Below are positions 39,635 to 47,579 of a stretch of DNA of 64,000 nucleotides, in pieces. Origin of the DNA: Bog-473 sp963741995 (GTDB lineage Bacteria > Actinomycetota > Acidimicrobiia > Acidimicrobiales > RAAP-2); contig CAVUKI010000009.1 of assembly GCA_963741995.1 (NCBI GenBank), positions 372,001 through 436,000 on the forward strand, in the 5' to 3' direction. Both the position numbers and the translations under genes were made by a program. Under the pieces are notes generated by a model. That model was not told the origin of the DNA. It did no database searches and saw only the letters and a program-made list of their open reading frames with translations. How positions within the stretch are numbered: the first letter of the stretch is position 1; every line of letters starts with the position of its first letter.

Positions 39635-40869
39635 AGATCGACCTCGGTCGTCGCCTTCCTCTGACGCTGGGCCTGGTGCTCGCCGCAGTGCTCGCCACGG
39701 GTTGTTTCGGGACCTCTTCGAGCCGGCCGGCCGGTGTCGCCGAGTCCACATCGAGCACGCCGACCACGGTCGCCACGCCTCCGTCCTCGGGCCCGGCCAC
39801 GTCGTCGGTAATCGCGGGCACGCCGTCCATCACGGTCTCCGTGGGCAATCCAGCACAGGTCGTCAAACCCTCCGGCATCCTGAACCCGCGGTTCCAACCG
39901 AACGACACACTCGACGTGATCCCACAAACAGGAGGAGCGACGGCCTCGTCAAGCGTGAGCGCAGCCGACTACGTGCGGGCGGCGAAATCCGCCACCGGTC
40001 CCTGGATGGTCTACTGGCCCACGGGGACCACTTCGCTGGCGATTAGCTCCTCACCCTTTCCCGGACCCGACGAATCCGTGCCGTCCCAGCAACCCGCGAT
40101 CCCGAGCAGTCAGTCCTGGGACAACGGCGGTGCCTGGGTGAATTCGGTCTTCAAGCTTGCCAACGGGAGCCTGGTGGCATTCTTCCACGCTGAACATCAC
40201 TACGGCTGTGACAGCTCCCTCTCACCTCCTCAGCTGTGTCCCCACGCCACCTCCAACGGCAAAGGGCAGTTCTGGGCGTCCGGAGGAGTCGCCTATTCGA
40301 CCGACGGCGGCCAGGCATGGAGCGCTCCGGCCCAGTTCCTCACCTCGCCCCTGCCGCAGCCGGCCACACCAAGCCTTGGGGGTGACAACTTCTACCGGGT
40401 GGTCTGGGACATGAAGAAGGATCGCTGGATGGCGTTCTTCGGCTGCAAGGGTGGCATGTCGTGCGCGGCCATCTCCAAGGACCCGCACGGGAGACCGGGC
40501 ACCTGGTACAAGTACGACGAGGGCCAGTTCAATCAGCCGGGCCTCGGTGGCACGGCGACGCCGCTTCCAGGACTCGACGGCGTCCATGGGGTGATCTACT
40601 CGGTCCAGTACGACTCGAGGCTCGGCGTATGGCTCGCCTGGGGCCGCGAATTCAAGACGGACGGCGTCTTTGTCACTGCAAGTTACGACTTGACCGACTG
40701 GAGCACCCCCCAACTCGTCGTCGGCGGTGCCCAAACCTTCTATCCAGTCATGGTCGGGAGGCACGGGACCGACGTGGTCGGGTCCACGGGAGTGCTCTAC
40801 TACGTGACGGGTATCGACGTCAAAGTGCCGGTCCTCTGGGAGCAGCCTGTCACGATCAGTGCCGGCTGA
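39631..40869 (+). CDS. Lipoprotein YWPTG/AEHHYGC protein, paralogue 2
   Basis: 412 residues, paralogous to 29606-30814 over nearly the whole mature length: LNPRFQPNDTLDVIP, GPWMVYWPTGTTSLAISSSP, LVAFFHAEHHYGC, GKGQFWASGGVAYSTDGGQA, VIYSVQYDSRLGVWLAWGRE and STGVLYYVTGIDVKVPVLWE. Unlike paralogue 1 it has a lipoprotein signal (LTLGLVLAAVLATGC, Cys about 26) and a Ser/Thr/Pro-rich linker. GTG 39631 overlaps the Wzy-like stop as GTGA, so it belongs to the glycan operon. A propeller-type glycan-binding or processing role at the cell surface is inferred, not shown. Confidence 0.78.
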   Translation: MKIDLGRRLPLTLGLVLAAVLATGCFGTSSSRPAGVAESTSSTPTTVATPPSSGPATSSVIAGTPSITVSVGNPAQVVKPSGILNPRFQPNDTLDVIPQTGGATASSSVSAADYVRAAKSATGPWMVYWPTGTTSLAISSSPFPGPDESVPSQQPAIPSSQSWDNGGAWVNSVFKLANGSLVAFFHAEHHYGCDSSLSPPQLCPHATSNGKGQFWASGGVAYSTDGGQAWSAPAQFLTSPLPQPATPSLGGDNFYRVVWDMKKDRWMAFFGCKGGMSCAAISKDPHGRPGTWYKYDEGQFNQPGLGGTATPLPGLDGVHGVIYSVQYDSRLGVWLAWGREFKTDGVFVTASYDLTDWSTPQLVVGGAQTFYPVMVGRHGTDVVGSTGVLYYVTGIDVKVPVLWEQPVTISAG

Positions 40870-41112
40870 TTGACGCTCGTGGTTGAGCCGCTACGCCATT
40901 CCAGCAGTCATGCCGAGGGGGACGCTGTCGCGTCTCGCCAAGGAGCCGACGCGGTTGATTCGGGCCGGACAGAGGCCCTCACCGGGCGAATCGGGTGGGT
41001 CCAGGCCCGAAGACAGGAGCGGGATCCGGCGCTCGGGCGAGGCTCGCCACCGGCAGATGGAGGAGCGCCCGGACAACAACACCCCGAGTCGCGGGATGCG
41101 TGGGGTCCACGA

Positions 41113-42771
41113 GTGAGCGAGGCCAAGGAGGCCGCGACGACCCCGTTCCTGGAGGCACTGGGCGAGGATCCCTCCGGCGAAGCTTCCCCCACGCCGGCGC
41201 CACGCGAGGGGCCAGCACCGGCTAAGGGTCCGGCCGCGAGCGAAGGGACGGCACCAGGAGGGGACGGCGAGCTGCAGACGCTGGCCAGAGGTGGCATGTT
41301 GAGCATGGCAGGCATCGTGACCAATGCCGGGCTCACCTTTGCGTTCTTCGTGGTGGCGGCGCGCCTCCTTGGAGGTGTTAACGCCGGAGCACTGTTCGAG
41401 GGCATGGCCGTGCTCACGATCTGCACTTACGCGGCCACGTTCGGCGGCGACTACGGGGTCCTCAAGCTGATGCCGACGGTCAGGCGCGAATCGGCGCGAG
41501 GTGAGCTGCGCCTCGTGGTTGCCGCCCTGGTCCCCCCGATCGTCGTCGGGCTCTTGATCTGTGGGGCACTGCTCACGGCCCGGGTCGAGATCGCCGACCT
41601 CATTGTTCGTCAGGGCAACAAGTTGGGCACCCAGCACGTTCTGGTCGTCATCGCGCCCTTCGTCCCGATCGCCGCGGTGATGCAGGTGGCGTGCGCAGCC
41701 GTACGGACCTGGTCGATCCGAGACATGGTCCTCATTCAGAACGTCCTCCTGCCCTGTTGTCGGCTTGCCCTGTTGTTCTTTGTGGCCGAGTTCCGCCTGA
41801 CGCCCACGACTGCGGCGCTGGCGTGGGCCGTGCCCCTGGCCGTCTGCGCCGCCATCGCGTGCGCATATCTCCTCACCGTGTGTCTCAGGGAACGCAGGCG
41901 GGTCTCCGCCGTGCCGGCGGATGGGTCGACCCGATCGGTGGCCCTGGCCCTCTGGAAATTCAGCGGCCCGCGCAGCCTCAGCGGGATCTTCCAGATCTTG
42001 ATCGCTTGGCTGGACGTGCTCTTGGTCGGAGCGCTGGCCTCGAGTTCACAATCGGCCGCCTACGCCGTGGCCAGCCGGTACGTCATTACGGCCACGTTCG
42101 CCCTCAACGCCATCGGGATCGCCATCGCTCCGCAGCTCGCTCGGATCTTCGATCGCGGTGACTCAAAGAGCGCACAACTGATCTACCGGGAATCGACGTG
42201 GTGGGTGATGGCCGCTACATGGCCGGTGCTCGTGATCCTGGTCGTCTACGCGCCCTTCATGATGCACATCTTCGGACGCGATTACGCGGCCGGGATCGTT
42301 TCGCTCCAGATCCTGGGCCTCGCAATGCTTCTCAACACCGGCACCGGGAACAACGCCATCGCTCTGCTCATGGGCGGAGGCAGCCGGGAGAACCTGGCAG
42401 TCAACGCAGGCGCCTTGGCGCTCAACGTCGCCTTGAATCTGGTGCTCATCCCACGCCTCGGGGCGGCCGGGGCCGCCTGGGCCTGGGCAGCGTCCATCGC
42501 CTTCACCAGCTTCACCACCTCGCTCCTCCTCTATCGGCGGACGGGGCTGCTGCCGTTTGGTCGAGGCTACGCTGTCGTGGTCTTCTGCACCGTCGTCGGC
42601 TACGGGCTCTTCACGCTGGGAGCTCGCCTGGTTCTCGGAACCGGTGTCGGGGGCACCATCACTGGCGTCGTCATCGGGACGACAGTCTTCGTGGCGCTGA
42701 TGGCCCGATTCCGTTCCGTGCTGCGTCTGTCCGATCTCCGACGGCTCGGTCTCGGTTCGGACACTGGATAA
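41113..42771 (+). CDS. Wzx/MATE-type polysaccharide flippase
   Basis: Polytopic membrane protein of about 552 residues, predicted to flip lipid-linked repeat units. Around 14 helices begin near GGMLSMAGIVTNAGLTFAFF. Family-like segments are FSGPRSLSGIFQILIAWLDV and the middle repeat YAVASRYVITATFALNAIGI, with ILGLAMLLNTGTGNNAIALL later. The N-terminal 60 residues are Pro/Ala/Gly-rich and probably disordered. The frame is open back to TTG 40870 right after the lipoprotein stop; GTG 41113 is a reasonable start but without a clear ribosome binding site. Confidence 0.82.
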   Translation: MSEAKEAATTPFLEALGEDPSGEASPTPAPREGPAPAKGPAASEGTAPGGDGELQTLARGGMLSMAGIVTNAGLTFAFFVVAARLLGGVNAGALFEGMAVLTICTYAATFGGDYGVLKLMPTVRRESARGELRLVVAALVPPIVVGLLICGALLTARVEIADLIVRQGNKLGTQHVLVVIAPFVPIAAVMQVACAAVRTWSIRDMVLIQNVLLPCCRLALLFFVAEFRLTPTTAALAWAVPLAVCAAIACAYLLTVCLRERRRVSAVPADGSTRSVALALWKFSGPRSLSGIFQILIAWLDVLLVGALASSSQSAAYAVASRYVITATFALNAIGIAIAPQLARIFDRGDSKSAQLIYRESTWWVMAATWPVLVILVVYAPFMMHIFGRDYAAGIVSLQILGLAMLLNTGTGNNAIALLMGGGSRENLAVNAGALALNVALNLVLIPRLGAAGAAWAWAASIAFTSFTTSLLLYRRTGLLPFGRGYAVVVFCTVVGYGLFTLGARLVLGTGVGGTITGVVIGTTVFVALMARFRSVLRLSDLRRLGLGSDTG

Positions 42772-42924
42772 TTTGGAGGCCAGACCAGGGCCAGGTGGGA
42801 TCGCATCTTCGGCGCTCGTTGCGCCAATACCTGGCTCTCGACAACCCGTTCATCCAAGAGCGCGCGAGAGAACGTTGTGAGACATGCCGCAATGTGTACG
42901 TGCGGAGATCGGAGCGCGACTCCG

Positions 42925-43638
42925 CTACGCCGGCGAGCCGACGCTGGTGTCTGCGAGCTGTATGAGGGGGTTCTGGTGGAACTCCATCTCGGCCAGAATC
43001 TGCCGGAGATGCTCGAGGCAACGACCCCTCGTGGGTCCGATGCTCCCAATCGGCATGCGGAGCTGCTCGGCAATCGTCTTGTATGGGAGATCATGATCAC
43101 CCATCAACAGGCCCAGGAGGCGTTGACAACGCGGGGAGAGCCGTTCGGTGGCCATTCGTATCGATCGCGCGTCCTCGTCCTTCAACAAACCGGCATCAAT
43201 GGGCGCCACCTCGTAAGAAGCCTTGAGGTGCAGCGCGTCAGTCAGGGAGATCACGGGGCGTCGGGTGGCGATCCTCAGGCTCTCGCGCCGCGAAGTTGTG
43301 GCCAGCCAGGCAGCGAGACGATCGGGTTGCTCAATGCGATCGAGGTTCTCTACGAGGCGCAGCCACGTTGTTTGGCACACCTCGGCGACGTCAGCGTTAC
43401 TTAGCCTGCACCGTCTGGCGATCGCTTTCACCAACCCGTCAAACCGCTCGATTATGGTTTCCCAGGCTGCGGCCGAACCAGCACGTGCGGCGGCTACAAG
43501 CTCTACGAGATCACTTTCGTCGGCTGACAGTCCCACCGTGGATTGACCTGGACTCCTGCTCCGAGTCTGCGCCACCTGATCGGCCGCCACCAGAATCCTC
43601 CCGCTGCTTGTCCTCGGCCCCTCTCCATCTCCCCACAT
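42925..43638 (-). CDS. ECF-family RNA polymerase sigma factor
   Basis: Sigma-70 region 2 (AWETIIERFDGLVKAIARRC, then DVAEVCQTTWLRLVENLDRI) and region 4 (ERLSPRCQRLLGLLMGDHDL, then KTIAEQLRMPIGSIGPTRGRCLEHLR, here shortened from one continuous helix-turn-helix). No anti-sigma gene is adjacent. It lies convergent to the flippase gene and 144 or more bases from the glycosyl-phosphotransferase, so it may control the glycan genes, though no target promoter can be assigned. The start is uncertain (ATG 43638 or further upstream to 43686). Tandem 22-base repeats lie at 43722-43765 just upstream. Confidence 0.87.
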   Translation of the reverse strand: MWGDGEGPRTSSGRILVAADQVAQTRSRSPGQSTVGLSADESDLVELVAAARAGSAAAWETIIERFDGLVKAIARRCRLSNADVAEVCQTTWLRLVENLDRIEQPDRLAAWLATTSRRESLRIATRRPVISLTDALHLKASYEVAPIDAGLLKDEDARSIRMATERLSPRCQRLLGLLMGDHDLPYKTIAEQLRMPIGSIGPTRGRCLEHLRQILAEMEFHQNPLIQLADTSVGSPA

Positions 43639-43721
43639 CACCCATCGGGTCGGGTCGACGACAATCACCCGTACCGGTTGTCGCACCCATATTCCCCAAT
43701 GTTCAGGGACCCGTCATCCCA

Positions 43722-43765
43722 TTTATTGGGGATCTTGTGCGCGTTTATTGGGAATCTCGTGCGCG
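43722..43765. repeat. Two tandem 22-bp direct repeats upstream of the sigma factor
   Basis: TTTATTGGGGATCTTGTGCGCG (in two parts: TTTATTGGGGA and TCTTGTGCGCG) at 43722-43743 is followed without a gap by a copy with two changes (43744-43765). ATTCCCCAAT at 43690-43699 is the inverted form of the ATTGGGGAT core. The arrangement is compatible with a cooperative operator or sigma-dependent element. Confidence 0.6.
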
Positions 43766-43829
43766 TCTGGGCCTGATATGACCCTCCAGGGGTCTGGCCG
43801 CTCCACGAGATGCCACAGCGTGACTCGAC

Positions 43830-45434
43830 CTAGGGCGGCAAGATGGCGCCTGGCAGATTCGTGCCAGGTGCGCCGTTCAAGGTCGCCTCGGATCGCCCCA
43901 CGTCCGGGTTACCTTCTCGCCGCCGGAAACTCAACGCGCTTGCCAGCACTTTCGGAACGGTTGACAGAAGGATGACCAGATCGAGCCCGATCGACCAGTT
44001 GTCGACGTACAAGAGGTCGAGCCTTCGATAGGGATGGAAGGACGGGTTGTCCCGCGCTTCGAGTTGCCAGAGTCCCGTGACGCCTGGTTTGACACCATGC
44101 CGACGCCGCAGCTCGGGGTCGAATTGCGCGACCTCCTCGGGGAGAGCAGGACGGGGACCCACCAGGCTCATTGCCCCCCCGAACACGTTGAAGAGCTGGG
44201 GAAGCTCGTCGATGCTCAGGGCGCGAAGGAGAGCGCCGACTCGGGTGATCCGTGGATCGTGCGCCGCCTTGAAAAGGGGCCCATCTGTACGTTCGTTGAT
44301 CAGGCCCCAGTCGACGTGCTCGTCGGTGTCGAGCGTCATGGTTCGCAGCTTGTAGAGGAGGAAGGATTGCTCGTTCAACCCGATTCTGACCTGTCGGTAG
44401 AGCGCCGGGCCACCATCTTCGAGTCGGATGGCGATCCCAGCCAGGAGAAGGATCGGTGCTGCGATCAGCAGACCGATTGCTGCTCCGAGCACATCGATCG
44501 CGCGCTTGGCGGCGAATCGCCAGGCCGGACGGCGTCCATGTTCGACGTAGAGAAAGGCTTCTCCACTCATTGGGAGGCGGCGGATCCGATGCGTCACCAG
44601 CCCCCAGAAGCCCGGACAGACCTGCACGTGCAACCCGTTTGCCGCACTGAGCTCTATGACGTGCCGCACCTCGGCGGCGGAGAGCGCGTTGGCCACCACC
44701 AGAACTCCGGTCGCATCCGTCTGGCGGGCGATATCGGGAAGCTGGTCGAGACTCCGGCCATGTGGCAGGTTCGCCCAGTCCGAACGGTGCCGAGGCTTGC
44801 CGATGACCCCCCTCACCTCGTATCCGAGCTCTGGCTGGGAGCGCAGCATCGTCCAAACGTCGACGGCGTCATCGTTGGTCCCGATCATCACGATCCCTCG
44901 GCAGTAACGTCCCCGTGCCCTCTGCACACCGAGCCACTGGCAGAAGGTCCAACGCAGGGTCGTCAAGGCAAGAACACAGGATCCTGCAGCGACGAGCGTG
45001 ACGCCCACGCTGCGGCCTGCGGTCCCCCACAGCAGCAGGAACGTGACGGCGCCGAAGGCAGCAGCGACGGCGATCCGAGCCATTTCCTGCCGACGCTGCA
45101 CGCAGAGCCGCGATCGGTACAGGCCGAGGAGCTGCATGGCGGTCAGTGTCACGGCGGTCGCCGCAACTGCCGCGACCCAATGACGAGCGGCGGTAGTGCC
45201 CGACGTGGTCAGTGCGCACAAGACGAGCCATGTGGCGGCAGCTGCGGCGGCATCCAGACAGAAGAGCCGAGTTCTCAGCCCACTGCTTCTGGGTCGAGAG
45301 CTGGCCGGCGGGGGACTGGCATCCGGTTCGCCCCCGGCGATCCCGGACTGCGCCGGTGTCCAGCCCACGTCTCCCGCCTCAGCCTGTGGCGGATCGGGGG
45401 ACGCGTCAGCGTCTGCGCCATAGAGGGGACCCAC
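43830..45434 (-). CDS. Polyprenyl glycosylphosphotransferase (WcaJ/WbaP type)
   Basis: Initiating enzyme that moves a sugar-1-phosphate to undecaprenyl phosphate. The 534-residue protein has N-terminal hydrophobic helices (about 60-150), a CoA-binding/Rossmann-like middle (GIVMIGTNDDAVDVWTMLRS) and the C-terminal catalytic domain: KRAIDVLGAAIGLLIAAPIL, the LYKLRTM site, LSIDELPQLFNVFGGAMSLV, GPRPALPEE and GVTGLWQLEARDN. All expected catalytic blocks are intact. It would provide the first lipid-linked sugar for the Wzx/Wzy-type pathway encoded at 31-43 kb. Confidence 0.92.
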   Translation of the reverse strand: MGPLYGADADASPDPPQAEAGDVGWTPAQSGIAGGEPDASPPPASSRPRSSGLRTRLFCLDAAAAAATWLVLCALTTSGTTAARHWVAAVAATAVTLTAMQLLGLYRSRLCVQRRQEMARIAVAAAFGAVTFLLLWGTAGRSVGVTLVAAGSCVLALTTLRWTFCQWLGVQRARGRYCRGIVMIGTNDDAVDVWTMLRSQPELGYEVRGVIGKPRHRSDWANLPHGRSLDQLPDIARQTDATGVLVVANALSAAEVRHVIELSAANGLHVQVCPGFWGLVTHRIRRLPMSGEAFLYVEHGRRPAWRFAAKRAIDVLGAAIGLLIAAPILLLAGIAIRLEDGGPALYRQVRIGLNEQSFLLYKLRTMTLDTDEHVDWGLINERTDGPLFKAAHDPRITRVGALLRALSIDELPQLFNVFGGAMSLVGPRPALPEEVAQFDPELRRRHGVKPGVTGLWQLEARDNPSFHPYRRLDLLYVDNWSIGLDLVILLSTVPKVLASALSFRRREGNPDVGRSEATLNGAPGTNLPGAILPP

Positions 45435-45827
45435 TGGCCCTTGCGAAGATCCGACGACATGATCGCAACTAACCTCGAACCGAGACGTCGGATTGTGTCA
45501 TTGGATCCATTTGCTCGCAGTTCCTCTGAGATTCAGTTTCGACGGTTGGAAGTGGGGTGTGAAAGGCCGGGCGCACCGGAGCTGGAGCGGGTGGCGTGCC
45601 TGCGCAGTCCCTGGCCACGAGGAGGCGCTCATTTCCCCGTGGCGTGCCCCTTTTCTGAGATCGTTGTTGTGAACTTGATACACGACGTCACCCTGTGGCG
45701 GCCTCCCGACGGGAGGAGGCATATGACTTCTGTGACCCCCGTATCATGCTGGGCCTCGGCCGTTCCAATAATCCCGAGTGCAAGCTGTCGAGCCAGCCTG
45801 GTCGAGCCATCTGATTGGGGGGATTTG
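45435..45827. other. Divergent intergenic region
   Basis: 393 bases between the glycosylphosphotransferase (minus) and the HIT-like gene (plus). It holds an inverted repeat at about 45699-45718 (GCCTCCCG / CGGGAGGAGGC) and the ribosome binding site of the HIT-like gene. No other gene recognised. Confidence 0.5.
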
Positions 45828-46241
45828 ATGGATCAAGAGCACGGCTTTCCGCAGCTCCCCAGTCATGACGTCGCAGTCGGGGAGTGCCGCTCGTGCGCGA
45901 TCGCGCGAAGGGTCGCCGGCCAGAGGACCCCGGTCCCGGCCCCCTACCCTGCCGAGGCCGTCGACCAAGAGGACGAAGAGGCAGTCGTCATCAGCGAGCC
46001 CGGGCTCAATGGCTTGGTTGTGGTCCCTCGCCGGCACATCGGCGGGCTCGACGAACTCTCGATTCCTCGTCGCGCTCACGTCCTTGCTGCTCTCCGGCGC
46101 GCCGCACGATCGGTCCGTTACGCGAACCCCAGGAGCCGGGTCATCGTGACGACCAATCTGCCGGCGTCACAAGGTCACGTGTGCTTTCAGGTGCTGCCCA
46201 ACGGCTCGGACGATCCCCCGGGGCTTCGTCTCCTGGCCTGA
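45828..46241 (+). CDS. HIT-domain-like protein with a degenerate histidine triad
   Basis: 137-residue protein with the fold pattern of HIT hydrolases: an N-terminal CRSCAIARR-type Cys pair, ISEPGLNGLVVVPRRHIGGL and the terminal ASQGHVCFQVLPNG. In active HIT proteins the last segment reads HxHxHxx. Here only the first His is kept; the second is Cys and the third, the nucleophile, is Gln. Nucleotide hydrolysis by the usual mechanism is therefore unlikely and a binding role is possible. GGGGGG at about 45817-45822 gives a strong ribosome binding site for ATG 45828. Confidence 0.7.
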   Translation: MDQEHGFPQLPSHDVAVGECRSCAIARRVAGQRTPVPAPYPAEAVDQEDEEAVVISEPGLNGLVVVPRRHIGGLDELSIPRRAHVLAALRRAARSVRYANPRSRVIVTTNLPASQGHVCFQVLPNGSDDPPGLRLLA

Positions 46242-46244
46242 TAA

Positions 46245-46277
46245 GGACAACGGACGGACAACGGACGGACAACGGAT
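46245..46277. repeat. Three tandem 11-bp repeats
   Basis: GGACAACGGAC occurs three times in a row (last copy ends in T), beginning 4 bases after the HIT-like stop. The period is about one helical turn. Confidence 0.7.
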
Positions 46278-46375
46278 CCCTCCCACCCCATAGAGAATCA
46301 CAACGGGAGAACAACAACGGCATCGAAGGCGCAGCGGGACCGCCGGGACTATAGGCACGTGGCAGGCCTCTGAGC

Positions 46376-46407
46376 GGGGTGAGCGCGGGGGCATCCGTGC
46401 TCACCCC
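46376..46407 (+). terminator. Hairpin terminator
   Basis: GGGGTGAGC (46376-46384) and GCTCACCCC (46399-46407) form a perfect 9-base-pair stem with a 14-base loop, followed by TGTTTGAT. Confidence 0.6.
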
Positions 46408-46709
46408 TGTTTGATCCCATACGGGGCTGTCGTTAGCATCCGGCGAGACGGGTCGGCACGGGTCCCTAGGCCAATGGCGCGGTTTACGGGGAGCCGGGGT
46501 GAACGAATCCCGAGAACAGGCGGTAGCACAATGGCGACGATCACCAATGCGGACTTGATTGGGACCGATGCGGTCCCAACATGGCGGCGACGGGGGATCG
46601 ACGAACCATCGAGCCTGCAGGCGCGCCGCAGCGCAATCGTCACGTGTCGCGGCCGGTCCACGTCGCCGACGTTCCACCAAGGGTGGGGGGCGAGTGGTCG
46701 GTGGCAGCG

Positions 46710-47444
46710 ATGAGCGCCCGAGCTCGAGGAGGGCCCGATCGATCAGGGATTCCCGCGCGGATACTGATTGCCGGCAACGAGCTGTTGACCGGCGTCCTCG
46801 CCAACTCCCTCCAGAACCTCGGATTCTCCACAATGCACCTAAGGCCCAGCACGCCGGAGATCGAACGCGGGATCGAATGGGAGCCGGATCTGGTGCTTTT
46901 AGATGTCCGATCCTTCGACGTCACCGCCGGGTCGGCGCTCGTCGGGCGCTTGCGCCAAGCCGGTCTGCAAGTCTGCGTCATTGACGTTGCTGACGACGAT
47001 CAGCGATCCACTGCTTGGTTGCGAGCAGGAACATCAGCACTTGTTGATGAGAGCGAGCCATTCGAGCGGTTGTTCCGGACAATCGCTCGTCTCCTCCAAA
47101 CTGGTTCTCCACGGCAGATCGGACGAAGATCACTGTCCTCTTTGGCATCGACCGCTGCAGACGAGCAGCGGCACTACCCATTTGAGCTCTCTGAAGTTCT
47201 GACCGAACGTGAACAGGTCGTCCTGGCTGAGCTCATGGAGGGTCATAACGCAGAGGAGATTGCTAAGGCGGGGTACGTATCGATTTCGACTGTTCGCTCG
47301 CAGATCAAGTCAATTCTCCAGAAGCTAGGCGTGAACTCCCAGCTGGCCGCAGTTGCGACTGTGCGGCGCGCCGGGTGGTCTCTCGAGAGTCCCACCAAGG
47401 ACTCCTTCAAACCCACGAGCAGTCGCGGCCGTCGTATCTCCTGA
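46710..47444 (+). CDS. NarL/LuxR-family regulator with an atypical receiver domain
   Basis: 244 residues. The N-terminal receiver-like domain (ARILIAGNELLTGVLANSLQ) keeps the phospho-acceptor-like Asp in VLLDVRS, but the acidic pair near the N terminus and the conserved Lys (ALVDESEPF where a K is usual) are missing. The C-terminal LuxR helix-turn-helix is intact: LTEREQVVLAELMEGHNAEE, then YVSISTVRSQIKSILQKLGV. It probably binds DNA without classical phosphorylation, or responds to another signal. No kinase gene is adjacent. Confidence 0.82.
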   Translation: MSARARGGPDRSGIPARILIAGNELLTGVLANSLQNLGFSTMHLRPSTPEIERGIEWEPDLVLLDVRSFDVTAGSALVGRLRQAGLQVCVIDVADDDQRSTAWLRAGTSALVDESEPFERLFRTIARLLQTGSPRQIGRRSLSSLASTAADEQRHYPFELSEVLTEREQVVLAELMEGHNAEEIAKAGYVSISTVRSQIKSILQKLGVNSQLAAVATVRRAGWSLESPTKDSFKPTSSRGRRIS

Positions 47445-47579
47445 CCGACATTGGTCGGATCTCATCTGTCGAGCGACGAGACCGGCGTCGGCTGGCCGAG
47501 GGCATCGCAACGTTCCTCAGAGGCCGCCGCTCGCCCGTCTTTAGGTCCGTGGCGCGACCCGGCGCGTAGAATCAACCCG

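Larger units (their letters stand above)
46242..46709 (+). other. Intergenic region with tandem repeat and terminator
   Basis: 468 bases between the HIT-like and LuxR genes. It holds three tandem 11-base units at 46245-46277 and a terminator hairpin at 46376-46407. No credible protein gene was found. Confidence 0.55.
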
